A DNA stretch of 64,000 bases. It comes from Ceratothoa steindachneri. Its lineage: Eukaryota > Arthropoda > Malacostraca > Isopoda > Cymothoidae. Each line of letters begins with the position of its first letter. The first letter of the stretch is position 1. The notes under the pieces are model-generated. The model did no database searches. It saw only the letters and a list, made by a program, of their open reading frames with translations, and was not told the origin of the DNA. The translations under genes and the position numbers were made by a program. The stretch lies in the NCBI GenBank assembly GCA_963969495.1, contig OZ018327.1, forward strand, positions 30,573,175 to 30,637,174, in the 5' to 3' direction. Below, piece after piece: positions 1 to 10,500 of this stretch.

Positions 1-100
1 CTCAGGCCAGTGGTACCCTCTGGTTCTGCCCAGGACGCCTTTGACTATTTGTTGCTATGCCTCTGATCCCAGAGCTTCCACAGCGCTGCAAGTATTGGGT

Positions 101-560
101 TTATCTTTTTTAGAGCAAACCGTGTCACACTGGATCCATACCAGTGTATACAGATGGCTCTAAGTCCCAGGAGGGAGTCGGTTTCAACATCGTATCCCCT
201 CTGTTTGGAGTCAGTGGGGCTCTACCAGGCATTGCATGTCTTCACGGGTGAGCTGGTCGCAATACGCCTCTTAGTATGGGAGATAACAAGGCAGTCTCGC
301 AACCATCGTTGGGGGTTTGCCCCCTGTGAGTCCAATGACTGTGGTCACATATGGTTGCTTTGCCTATGCAGAGCCCTACTGGAAGGAGAGTCCCCATCAC
401 CTTTTAAGTCCTTGGGGGCCTGTGAATCTTTAAGAGGATTTTTGCCCAGGGCAGAGTTAAGCTTAGGGATATTTCCCAGTCTCACTCTTTGGGCCTGCCT
501 TCGTATCAGGAGGGTGCCACCCTTTGTCCATCCCTTCTCGAGGCATCATGATTCCTGACC
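101..560 (+). pseudogene. I-clade LINE RNase H-domain fragment
   Basis: Reading from base 144 gives VYTDGSKSQEGVGF, the typical start of the RNase H domain at the end of ORF2 in I-clade non-LTR retrotransposons (the catalytic Asp is in TDGS). It is followed by a degraded 'SGALPG' segment. Minus-strand copies of the same domain occur at 50263-50574 and 45379-45560. After about 40 codons the frame meets stops, so this is a decayed 3' fragment. The family assignment is from recognisable motifs; the borders are approximate. Confidence 0.6.
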
Positions 561-2315
561 CAAAACTCAATAAGCTTGTGGCCTATTGTTGGTGTACTAG
601 TCTAGGGAGCCAGCAGACCCACCCTCCCAATAGTCATGTCTAAAAATGAGGTCATGAACCGAGGGAGTCTGCCTTGCCTTCTACCTCTAAGGGGATGCAG
701 TCTGGCCACCTGCTGCATCGGGAGAGGTCAAGCTGCTTTTGCACAGCCACCTGACTCCCGAGGGATACTCTAAAGAAGGAGACATAAGAGAGGGATAAGA
801 CCCATATCTGCACAATATTTTGAGATAGAGCTGTCGAAGGGCGACTCAGGAAATGGTAAAGGGAGAGCCCTTTACCAATTGTGGTAAGGAAACCCCCTCA
901 ACAGGCAAGGTGGTGCAACATTTCACAATTTCTTTTCACACCTATTTTTTAAAAAATTGGGGAACATGAAAATAATAAGTGTGGACCATATGAAAAAGGA
1001 AAATGGAAGAAAGAGTTATATCCTGAATATAGCCACTCTCATTTTTCAGACCATTGGATTCCAAATCTCAGTACATTAATGGTTGATGACTGTGCATGTG
1101 CAACACACACCAAAGAGAAGTTACCCAGTGGACAGTCGAGCCGCAAAAACCATAGCTGCCAACTGAGCCATGAGAGAGGCAGGTGAGACAGAGAGGAATC
1201 CCTTACTAGGTTGTAGGAGTCATCAACGAAATGGCCAGAATCTAAGATCTGTGATATGATAGACCTAGAAAGGAACCCTCAAAGTTTTAGTTGGCCTGGC
1301 AACCAACAAGACAGTATAACGCACCCTCACAGGCAGTACAGCCTTATGCACCCAAGCAGTTGCAGGGCGGTGCTCAGTCCATTAGGCCCAGGGAAAAGGA
1401 GAAACAAAAAAAAATTTTGACCGCAAAACAAAACCCTACCTGGATGCAACCCTAGAGTGGGCCCACCCCACTTGGATGCACTCCATGGGAGGTTAAGTTG
1501 CAATGGAACTTCCACTTCCTGTTGCATTGACCTCTAGCACAAGTGCTATAAAATTCCCACAGCATGCAACAGCCTCCCTCCACTCCAACCTAGTCCCTCA
1601 GGACACTCCCACAGAAGGCGTGCCCCCCCCCCCTAATTGTGGTAACATTGACAGGGTCATAAAGCACAGGCTGTAGGATCAAAGGCTTTCTCCCTGTATC
1701 TCCCAAGGGGTCAAGGGAGCAGAGATCATCTGCTCCTGGGAAGCCATAAAACATCAACTTATATAGTAATATAGTATAGACCAACGTGGGCCCCAGCTAA
1801 CAAAATCACTTTTTTTACCTAACCACCAGCAAAATTATGACCCCTGGTTGGTCTATAGCAGAGTATAGAATGATAGGAGCCCAGGTCCTGGCCCCAACCA
1901 AATATTAGTGACCCCAGTCAGTCTATATATTTTTTACAGAAACAATTTTTATTGTATAGCATCATTCCTAATTGAGCAAAAGTTACTTATTTTTTAAAGC
2001 TTTCATTCTACTGTTTAACTCTCAACCACCATTCATCTCTACTTCAATCCCAACTTTCAAAAGCAGAGCTACATGGTAACGCCAACCTGTGATATTTTTT
2101 TTTCTTTATTAGTTCCCCTGTAATGTTTCTCTTAAAACTCTTTTACTTTCTAATTGGCATCAAATTTAACACTTAAGAGCTTCTCACATTAAAATGAAAT
2201 ACAGAAATAGTTGGTGAACATAAATGGTTTGATACGGCTCAACTTTCTGCACTTGCACATTAAGTTGGATTTTTTTTTTTAATGTTAGCAGTTTAATATA
2301 AAAATCGTACCTTAC
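561..2315. other. no gene recognised; intron or flank of COX18
   Basis: I see no convincing coding segment here on either strand. The right part should be intron of the minus-strand COX18 gene, because the exon at 2316-2453 ends in a good donor site. I looked for the next COX18 exon (conserved helices after the second exon) on the minus strand and did not find it. The stretch holds short homopolymers (poly-C near 1626, poly-T near 2095 and 2270). Confidence 0.5.
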
Positions 2316-2453
2316 CGACCGATTAAACATCATCTCCGCTTTCTTTTTATCCCATTTGTATATTCGTACAGCAAGATTAGTTTCTTTCTTCAGTTCTTTG
2401 ACCAATTCATTCATCTCCAACCTCAGGTTTTCAACTTTGGCAAAGATGTATTG
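2316..2453 (-). CDS. COX18: COX18 exon 2 (mitochondrial Oxa1/YidC-family insertase), internal exon
   Basis: This 138-bp exon (46 codons, phase 0 at both ends) is bounded on the minus strand by acceptor TTTTCAG and donor GTAAGG. It begins QYIFAKVENL and continues with a charged helical segment. In COX18 proteins this follows the first transmembrane segment: an AKVENLQPEI-like motif, then a soluble alpha-hairpin loop. It joins in frame to the exon at 2545-3033. COX18 acts in the mitochondrial inner membrane, where it helps translocate the C-terminal tail of Cox2 during cytochrome c oxidase assembly. Remaining exons must lie left of the window or were not recognised. Confidence 0.8.
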
Positions 2454-2544
2454 CTGAAAAGGAAATAGTAATCAGCTTTGAGAATAACAAATATCATAGG
2501 TATGGAATATACACATAAATTCGCAAAAATCACTTCAAACTTAC

Positions 2545-3033
2545 TTGATAAATAGCAAGTGGAAAAGTTATCATAGTACGAAAAAGCACTGTAGATAACA
2601 TGATGGACAACCACCATGGGACATGCAATGAATCATGTATGTATTGAAGTAAAGACATTGACTTTTGTACAGCACCTGATTCGGCCACACTCTGGAACCA
2701 TTTTGATTGAGTAATTGCTAGGTTGTCTAGCCATGCTAGAGAGATATTTCTCACTTGATTAATTTGTATTGTTCTATGGTTTGTTAAAAGGGAAAGAGAC
2801 TCCCTACTCAACTGTAGAGTTGAGAGGGTCTTCACACTATTTAAATAGTACTTGTGATTCACAGTATGACTCAATATTAAACCACTGTCTTTTGAATTGT
2901 ATATAAATATACCAATGCATCTTTGTTGAGAGCTTGAATATTTTGTACTAACATTCTTGAGTTTGGAACTTATAATTCTGAAATTTTTATGTAGATACAT
3001 TATAAAAGGCTGAAATGAAAACAAACAGTGCAT
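2545..3033 (-). CDS. COX18: COX18 exon 1 (N-terminal mitochondrial presequence and first membrane segment)
   Basis: The open frame runs from an ATG at 3031-3033 (an alternative in-frame ATG is at 2998-3000) to donor GTAAGT after 163 codons, phase 0. The first ~100 residues are basic, hydroxylated and poorly conserved, as expected for a mitochondrial targeting region. The last ~55 residues carry the family signature: W-x-A-E-S, then 'VPWWLSI', 'LFRTMITFPLAIYQ', the beginning of the Oxa1/YidC/Alb3 core. The PWW and R-x-x-x-T-(F/L)-P-L-A-x-Y-Q pattern followed by AKVENL points to COX18 rather than OXA1L. No adjacent operon context; the upstream neighbour is a gypsy remnant. The exact start codon is uncertain. 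Confidence 0.82.
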
Positions 3034-3179
3034 TTTTACTATTGGAGTTGATTTTACAAACTGATATGTTTTTTTTTCATTTTAAGATCTAATAATGGCA
3101 GCAAGCAATGAGGACATAACCACTAAAACCCAACTATTAATCATTTAATCTACACAAAAATATTATATATCCATATATA

Positions 3180-3431
3180 TCAAATTAGGAAAAATAGCCC
3201 CCACCCCCCATGTACCATGTGTTATATGTTGCCCTTATTCATATGTATTCATGTTACTAATATTTTGTTTTGTTTCTTTTCTAGATGTATTATGAATATA
3301 GTTGATTAAACCCTATAAAAAGGGGCAGTTTGAATATACCTTACTTCTCATTTCTATCATTACAATAAAAGCTTGTAAGGCAGCTATGCTCATCACTACT
3401 TATAACTATCATAGCAACTTAATCAACTATT
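3180..3431 (+). promoter_or_regulatory. probable degraded LTR of the gag remnant: TATA box and poly(A) signal
   Basis: A strong TATA box (CCCTATAAAAAGGGG, TATA at 3314) is followed 50 bp later by AATAAA (3364-3369). A decayed gag starts about 60 bp further on, at 3432. This spacing fits the promoter and R region of a compact LTR. The second LTR and exact ends were not found, so this is inference. Confidence 0.35.
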
Positions 3432-4570
3432 ATGGATAAAGTCATACAACTTAAGAAGTTTGATCTACCTACTTTGGATCCTCACACTCGCAAATTATGG
3501 AAGCTTTGGTATAGAAATTTCTGCTACTTCCTTTCTACAATATCTGATCATTTCCCCCAAAAGTAAGAAGTACTCTACTTGTACATTGGCCCTCATGTCA
3601 TGGATGTAATAGAGGGCTGTGCTGATTATTCGAAGGCTATCGAGTTGTTGCAAGCTGCCTATATTAAGACTCCAACTGTAATTCATGCCAGACATTTGCT
3701 TTCTACTTGAATTCCACTTCCAGAAGAATCAATTGACCAGTACCTTCAAACTCTCAATTGTCTCGCTGTGGATTGCAACTTTCAGGATGTTACTGCTGCA
3801 GTCTACCGTGATGAGAGTATCAGGGATTCCTTCATATGAGGGTTTAAATCTTTGAACATTCATGCACGACTCCTTGAGAATCAAAAGCTTACATTAACTG
3901 ATGCTACTCAACAAGCTCAAGCATTAGAGCAAGCATTACCGAGATCTGAATCATACTTAGTTACTCCCGGTTATGTACCTGCTAGTGTGGTGGCTGTTCC
4001 TGGTATATCTATGACCTCTAGTAAAGAAGAAGAATGCAAAGAAGATAGCCTTCAACTTACAGCAGCGGTTTCAAAAATATTTCAAAAATGAAGAAAACAT
4101 GCTACAATTGTGGTGGTCATTGGCTTCCTGAGGATGACCAAACAATTTGTCCAGCTTGCAATGTAATTTGTCATAAATATAAGAAGTTTGGGCATTTTGA
4201 AAAAGTTTGTAAGTCAAAATCCAATTACCTGTTTCACTATCTTCTGCCACGCTTGCTTACACCTGTGCTACCAGCGGCTTGCTGTTGCCTACTGTTCCTG
4301 TTGAATTGAATGGAGATCCTCAGTTACTTCAAGGTCTGATTGACAGTGGAGGTTCAGAGAATTTTATGAATGAGGCTGTAATATAAGCTATGCATCACCC
4401 ACTTCATGAACGATTGTCTGTTTTTCTGATGGCATCTTCTTTCTCAGTAAATCTTAAAGGTTATTGTATTGTTAACGTTTTAATGAATGGTGGCACTTAT
4501 GAGAATGTTGAAGCTACTGTACTTCCAAATGCGTGAACTGATATTATTCTTGGTTATTGTTGCTCAAAAT
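3432..4570 (+). pseudogene. decayed Ty3/Gypsy gag and retropepsin
   Basis: From ATG 3432 one frame encodes a Gag-like protein through 4091, interrupted by three in-frame stops (near 3564, 3708 and 3837). After a frameshift at about 4088 there is a zinc-finger segment with CYNCGG and a CHKYKKFGHFEKVC knuckle. Further on, 'QGLIDSGGSENFMNEAV' is a retropepsin active site (DSG) and 'TDIILGY' its C-terminal ILG motif. Order and motifs fit the gag-protease part of an old Ty3/Gypsy element unrelated to the two large copies in this window. RT and integrase are missing: around 4570 it abuts an antisense pol fragment. Confidence 0.65.
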
Positions 4571-4831
4571 TATCCTGAACTCAGGCAAGAGAGCATTGCC
4601 AAAGTCGTGATCCTCTTGACTCAAGGCACCTCTCCTATTCCACATCTTGTAAACTTTTTGCTTCTTACATTCACTCAAGTTTTCTTCCAATTTCACTTGC
4701 TCAATCAAATTTTCATACTTCCAAACATTCAACGTTATGCTCACAGAAAACACACTTGCATTCACCACACGCGTATCATTCTCCATATTCACCACTGTAT
4801 TTAACACACCCAATTTATCTCCCACTTGCAC
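4571..4831 (-). pseudogene. antisense pre-RT pol fragment of an older relative of the large gypsy element
   Basis: The minus strand encodes a peptide with QVGDKLGVLNTV, 'RRGALSQEDHDFG' and 'LLPEFRIIL'. It aligns with copy 1 Pol residues about 238-327 (QVGDVLGHLSTV, RKGALSKGDLDFG, KLPEFKIVL) at roughly 40 percent identity by eye. The frame continues across the copy 1 insertion: bases 13792-13810 on the minus strand supply the preceding 'VLRG' residues. Copy 1 therefore landed inside this older copy in the opposite orientation. The fragment ends at about 4570 against the other gypsy remnant. Confidence 0.65.
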
Positions 4832-5696
4832 TGTGGTGGGGCGAATGTGAGTGTGTGTAAAAGGGCCATTCTCCCACCCCTTTTCTCAGTACCCTCTCCC
4901 TCCCTCTGTAAGAATGTGTGTGAATGGGAATGGGTTTGTTTTATTTTTGTTAAATTCATGTATAAAATGATTACCATGTTTTTCTTTCTTTCCAGGCGTT
5001 ATTCTGGAAAGATAAAAGCTAATTTTAAGATATCACTCTAAAAGATATTTCCTTGTTTAAATTGAACTTTAACGAAGCGTTATTCTGGAAAGAGGTAAGC
5101 TAGTCAATGTATTTTCGGGTAATGCCCAATTATTGGTTTCGCCATCCATGTATAAATGGATGGATCACTGAAGGAGGATATATCTCTTCTTCAGAGAGAG
5201 TGGAAGTGCAGACTGGAAGCAAGAGGGGTTCTATAGAGGAGTGCTCCACCCAGCCCTGAGAGGAGGGCTTTCGTGTCTCTATCCACCTGAACCGCCATAC
5301 CTGCCTTCGTTGACAATCCTGCCTCCTTCTAGTTAGCCAACTACCGCCCACCTCCAGCAAGACATAGCGCGTGTCCCCTTTTCGTTCGGTTGTGGTTGTG
5401 TTTTTTGTTTTGTCTAGAATTTACGTAAATTGTTGTATCCGCCCGTTATACGCTTCTCGTTTGGTATCATTATTTTTATTTGGGAATTTAGCCTCATTTT
5501 GAAGTGTGCACACTTCCCTAGTAAAATATAAAATTTTTGTAAATATAAACTGTAGCTATCATTGTATTTTTGTAAGTAAAGGGACTGTATATACAATCCG
5601 TTTTATTCTCCCTCGATTTCTCACGTCCGGACAGTGTAGGAAGCGGGTTGGATCGATTATCGATTGGGATTAGAGATCTATTTTCGGCCCGCTACA
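4832..5696 (+). repeat. 5' LTR of copy 1
   Basis: The 865-bp LTR carries TG...CA termini. A TATA box (TATAAA, 5151-5156) is a plausible promoter. Upstream of it the LTR holds a splice-acceptor-like tract ending in CAG at 4993-4995 and a donor-like GAG/GTAAGC at 5092-5100. These enclose 99 bp whose two ends repeat GCGTTATTCTGGAAAGA (4996-5012 and 5077-5093). I found no canonical AATAAA after the TATA box. Confidence 0.92.
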
Positions 5697-5698
5697 TT

Positions 5699-5716
5699 TG
5701 GCGCCCGAATAGGGAC
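5699..5716 (+). other. primer-binding site (tRNA-Lys type), copy 1
   Basis: TGGCGCCCGAATAGGGAC begins two bases after the LTR end. It differs at one base from the well-known tRNA-Lys3-complementary site of primate lentiviruses, so priming of minus-strand DNA by a tRNA-Lys is the likely reading. The identical site follows the LTR of copy 2. Confidence 0.85.
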
Positions 5717-5831
5717 GTGAGACTTCGAAACTGGGAGCGTGACTGGATTGGATTGCAGTCCATACCCAATTAGTGTGACAAGTAGTTTGATTGATTTTTC
5801 CCTCCTCCTATCTTTTACTAACTTGGGAAGA

Positions 5832-7541
5832 ATGGCTGTAGCGGAAACATTGAATGAAGAAGTAGTGCGATTGAGACTGGAGTTGAGGAAGAAAGAAGAG
5901 GAGTGTGAAATGTTGCGGGGAATGATGGAGGGAATGGAGAATAAAATAAAAGGGATGAATGAAAAGACTGATAGGATGAAGAAGGAAATGGGAGACCGAC
6001 AGGATCAGACGGACCGACGGATGCAGGACCTGTATAACATGATGACAGGGGCTGGATCAGTCCCAGGACCTACAACCCTGACCCCTGCTCCTACTGAAGG
6101 GACTCCGCTAAATGGAATGGATGGCAGTATGATCGAGTCTAAAGAAGATACTGTGAGTGGTAGGAAAGGGGGTGAATGGAAGAGAGTGGAAAGTAAGAGA
6201 GGAAGTAAGCATGGTTCTAAGGTTAAGGATAGGAAGGCGAGAGGGAAGAGTGTGGATTCGCTATACTCAGATGAGGGAGAGAGTGACGATATGATTGGAA
6301 TGAGTGAGACCGAGAGTAGCTCTTCGGAGAGTGAAGTGAATGTGGGAAAAGGAATTTTGATTAGGGAAGTGCCAAGGATTGATAAGTTTAGATTGCATGG
6401 GGGAAAGAGTATGGATGAGTTCTTCGGGGATTTTGAGCGGTACTGCAAGCTCAAGTACCCGCAGAACAAGGGTCACTGGGTGAGTGTTCTGGGAGATTGT
6501 TTGGATGGGAAAGTGTTGGAGTTCTTGCGAGTGATAACGAGTGTGGGAGAGCCAAAGTACGATGTAGTGAAGAAGAGATTGATTGGGCAGGTGAAACGAA
6601 TGAAAGAGAGTGTGAAGTATAAGAGGGTGAATGAATTTGAGAAGGCTCGAATGGGGAAGAGTGAAAGTGTGAATATGTATGCACATAGGCTTGAGAGTAT
6701 GGCAAGAACGAGGTATGGTGATGATGATGTAAATGAATGTAAACCACTCATGAGGAAGTTTTTGGACACGATCCCGCGAAAGGTGAGTGAATGGCTGAGT
6801 GGAAAGAGAAAGGAGAGAGTGAGACTGACAGGTGAACGGTTGATGTGGGAGGATGTGTTGGAACTGTTAGAAGATGGACGATTTGATGATGAAAGCGATC
6901 TAGAAGAGGATGGATGGTACAGTGTGAATGTTGGGGGTAAGAAGCCCAGGAGCTTTCATCCACCCCAGCAGTTTGTCAGCTACAGGGATGCCCTGAAGGC
7001 TGCACCAGCTGGAGTGATGTCAAACTTCCTGGGCCGGCAGAATGGATGGGCAAATGGAGGGTGGTCGAATGGAAGGGGGCAGATGAATTTCAAGCGTGGG
7101 AACGGATATATGAGAGAGAAACCGAGGTATGTCCCAGCAAATGAGAGACCGAATGGTGTGAGAAAGATTGTGGAATGTCGTCGGTGTGGAAGGAAAGGTC
7201 ATATGTTGGCAGAATGTAGGTGGACATCTGGTGCGTGTTTTGGGTGTGGTAAGAAAGGGCATATGATAAAGGATTGCCAGGAAAGTGTGAAAGAGTGCTT
7301 CGAGTGTAAAGAAATAGGCCATTTGAAGAAAGATTGTCCGAGGTTGAATGGTGGAGCAACTGCTGGGGAAAGTATGAAATATGCATGTGGTAATTGTGGA
7401 AAGGCTGGTCATTATGCAAGGATGTGTCGTGACCAGAGGAATGTATGTAGCTATTGTGCGATGGAAGGACATTCAAGTGAAAAGTGTTGGATTAGACTGA
7501 GAGCGCAAGGTGTGAATGGAAAGTCTGAAGCGGGAAACTGA
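5832..7541 (+). CDS. gag: Gag polyprotein, copy 1
   Basis: The 569-residue Gag forms the element's capsid and packages its RNA. Residues about 5-70 form a Glu/Lys/Met-rich heptad coiled coil. Residues 100-170 are a Ser/Lys/Glu-rich linker. Residues about 183-350 look like a retrotransposon capsid domain (IDKFRLHGG, FERYCKLKYP, LDTIPRKVSEWLSG). A Gly/Asn/Arg-rich stretch leads to five CX2CX4HX4C zinc knuckles whose first Cys are at 449, 469, 489, 519 and 539. I chose the start at MAVAET: an in-frame ATG at 5739 exists, but copy 2 has a one-base insertion between the two sites, so only the part from MAVAET is conserved. The stop overlaps the pol frame. Confidence 0.9.
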   Translation: MAVAETLNEEVVRLRLELRKKEEECEMLRGMMEGMENKIKGMNEKTDRMKKEMGDRQDQTDRRMQDLYNMMTGAGSVPGPTTLTPAPTEGTPLNGMDGSMIESKEDTVSGRKGGEWKRVESKRGSKHGSKVKDRKARGKSVDSLYSDEGESDDMIGMSETESSSSESEVNVGKGILIREVPRIDKFRLHGGKSMDEFFGDFERYCKLKYPQNKGHWVSVLGDCLDGKVLEFLRVITSVGEPKYDVVKKRLIGQVKRMKESVKYKRVNEFEKARMGKSESVNMYAHRLESMARTRYGDDDVNECKPLMRKFLDTIPRKVSEWLSGKRKERVRLTGERLMWEDVLELLEDGRFDDESDLEEDGWYSVNVGGKKPRSFHPPQQFVSYRDALKAAPAGVMSNFLGRQNGWANGGWSNGRGQMNFKRGNGYMREKPRYVPANERPNGVRKIVECRRCGRKGHMLAECRWTSGACFGCGKKGHMIKDCQESVKECFECKEIGHLKKDCPRLNGGATAGESMKYACGNCGKAGHYARMCRDQRNVCSYCAMEGHSSEKCWIRLRAQGVNGKSEAGN

Positions 7542-10500
7542 ATGGTAAGAGGGTACCTGCTGAAGTATCCTCTGGGTGCATGAGTGTGAGTAATGTGTTG
7601 GTAAGTCTGTCTAGTGTGAAAGTGCTGTCTGGTAGGAAGTATGAGTGTCTGAGTGTGAAGGTGGAGTTGAATGGAATTGAGTGTTTGGCTTTAATAGATT
7701 CTGGATGCAAGGCGAGCTTGGTGTATAAAGATGTGTATAACAAGTTTAGCGAGAAAGCCCTCCTGTCTGAGAGCAAGGGTAGTTTAGTAGGTATTGGTAA
7801 TAGGAGAGTGCCTGTGATTGGAATGATAAGGTCACCTGTTCGAATGCATGGTATGATGATGAATGAATGTGAATTTTCTGTGATTGATAAGGTGAGTAGT
7901 GAGTATGGTGTGATTTTGGGGTATGATTTTATGAAAATCAATCGTATGGTTGTGCATCCTGCGAGTGATCAGATTGAGAGAAAGATTGGTAAAAATGGGG
8001 TGTATAAGTTGTATGTAGGGAAAGATGGTAGCGTTTTGAGGAGTGTGTTTACTGGTATAGAGGTGACTGCTATGGAGAGTGTAAGGCTTGTGAAGGGTGA
8101 AAGGGTGTCTGTTAGAGTGAGTTGGAGTAAGGATGTTAGTTTGAATGTGAGTGAGAACACTGTGATATTGGATGGAAAGGATGCGTGTTATAAGGTAAGG
8201 CGTGTTGCTTGTGTGTTTGATGGCTTGATGAGAATGAATGATCCTTTTGTATGTGTGCAGGCAGACCCCAGTGTGAAAGGGCAGGTGAGGGGAATCCAAG
8301 TCGGAGATGTACTGGGCCACCTCTCCACTGTCAATGAGGTAGGTATGGATGATAGTACGGATATCAGGGTGAATGTTGCGAATGAAAAGACATGTGAATG
8401 GATGTATAATGAGGTGAAGGACATGGTGAAATTGGATGGATGTTTGACTGAGTATGAAAGGGAGGATGTGTATCGAATGATATTTGAGCGAAAGGGAGCC
8501 CTCAGTAAGGGTGATCTGGATTTCGGGGTTGCAAAGCTCCCGGAATTCAAGATTGTCCTGAAGGAGGACTCCCCAATCTATCAGCGGCCGAGGCATTTCC
8601 CACGTCCGGTTGCTGAAGAGATTGAGGAGCAGTGTTTGGAATTGGAGCAATTGGGGGTGATTGAGGAGAGTGAGAGTGCATGGAATAGTCCAATTGTACC
8701 TGTACGTAAGCCGGATGGAAGATTGCGTCTGTGTGTGGATTATCGAAAGGTGAATGAAAGGACTGTGAAAGAAAGGTTTCCGATGTGTGTGGTATCTGAG
8801 TGTGTGTATAGTATGCATGGGATGGAGTGGTTTACGAAGCTGGATCTGGTACGGGGGTATTACCAGATGCCCATTGCTGAGGAGAGCCGGCCAGTAACTG
8901 CCTTCTCTTCCTCAAAGAGGCATTACCAGTTCCGGAACCTCAGCTTTGGGTTGGCTAATGCTCCCGGAGCCTTCCAGCGGGCAATGAATGTTGTGTTGAG
9001 TAAGTTTGCGAGTAAGAATGTGATTGCGTTTATAGATGATATTTTGATTATGACTGAGACTTTTGAGGAGCATATGAGATTGGTGAATGATGTGTTGAGA
9101 ACGTTGGAGAGTGTTGGTGTGAAGGTGAAAGTGGCGAAGTGTGAATGGTTTGCGAAAGAAGTGGAATTCCTTGGACATATGGTGAGTGAGAATGGATTGC
9201 GTAAATCATCGAAGTATGTTGAGAAGGTGCGAATGTTTCCTAAACCGGTGACTGTGAAGCAACTGAAGTCATTTTTGGGTTTGATTGAGTTCCAGCGAAA
9301 GTTTATACGTGATTGTTCTGGTGTGAGTAAGCCTCTGACTGAGTGGATGGGCAAGAAAGGTAGTACGGTTGTCAAGTGGAATGATAAGATGAATGAGGCG
9401 TATGAGAGACTGAAGGAGGCAGCGGTTGAAGATGTTGAATTAGCTTACCCAGATTATAGTGTAAATGCTAAAATGCTTGAATTGTATACAGATGCGAGTG
9501 GGTATTGTATGGGAGGTTTTCTGATGCAAGAGCAGCGTTTGAATGGAGAGAATGTCAGGCGAATAATTGGGTATGTATCCAAGGCTATGAATGTTGCAGA
9601 ACGAAAGTATTCGACTGTGGAACGAGAGCTGGCTGCGATAAGATATTGTTTGAAAGTGTTGCGTCCATTTTTGTATGGTGTGAGGTTTGTGATAAAAACC
9701 GATCATCAACCTCTTGTGTATCTGCAGCGTATGAAGTGGGCTGATAGTAGGATTGCAAGGACTTTGGAAGATTTGAGTGACTTTGACTATGTGATTGAGT
9801 ATGTGCCTGGTGAACGGAATGGAGTGGCTGATTTGATGTCAAGGTATCCTGGTACGAATGATGAAAATGTGTGTGGAGTGAGTGATCCTGAATATTTGCC
9901 GAAAGGAATTATGAATGGAAAAGAGAGTAAGGGTGGTGGTGATTCCTTGTTTGAGAGTGTATGGAATGGTTTGCAAGATTTGAAGAGTGATGGAGTAGAT
10001 GTGAGAGTGCCCGATAGTGTAGATGATTTAAGGAAGGAGGTAATGAATGAAGTGTGTAGGAAGCCTGAAAGCATTGGTATGGCAAAGGTGCGGAACTTCA
10101 TGAAAGAATTGAGAGCGATGTGTATGCAAGGGGTCCCGCCATTTCAGGAAGTGTTGATTGTAGTGAGTCGTTTGTATGGAGTGATTGTATATGTGCACTT
10201 TGGTGGTGAAAGGCCGATTGTGTACAAGGATGAGAAGATGAAGGGTTTGAATCCTAATGTGGTACATCTGCAATGTTTGAGCGGTGTGCACTACAATTGG
10301 GTGATTGAAAAGTGTTCATATATAAGAGAGAAGAATGATTGTCTGGATGAAGATGAGCGTGTGGTGAGTGATGATATGGGAGTTAATGACAGTGTGGATA
10401 TAAGTGCTGATGTTGGCGTGCTTGTTCCTTCGGTGTATTGTGAACATGGTGGACCTGATATGATGGAAGCGAGAGTGAAAGTTGGTGAAAGGTTGTTCTG

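Noticed and set aside
2316..3033. OXA1L instead of COX18
   Set aside because: The AKVENL segment after the first membrane helix and the PWW...FPLA(I/A)YQ pattern fit COX18 better than OXA1L.
5739..5831. Upstream ATG that would extend Gag by 31 residues
   Set aside because: Copy 2 has a one-base insertion in this stretch that shifts the upstream frame, so the extension is not conserved; MAVAET is shared.
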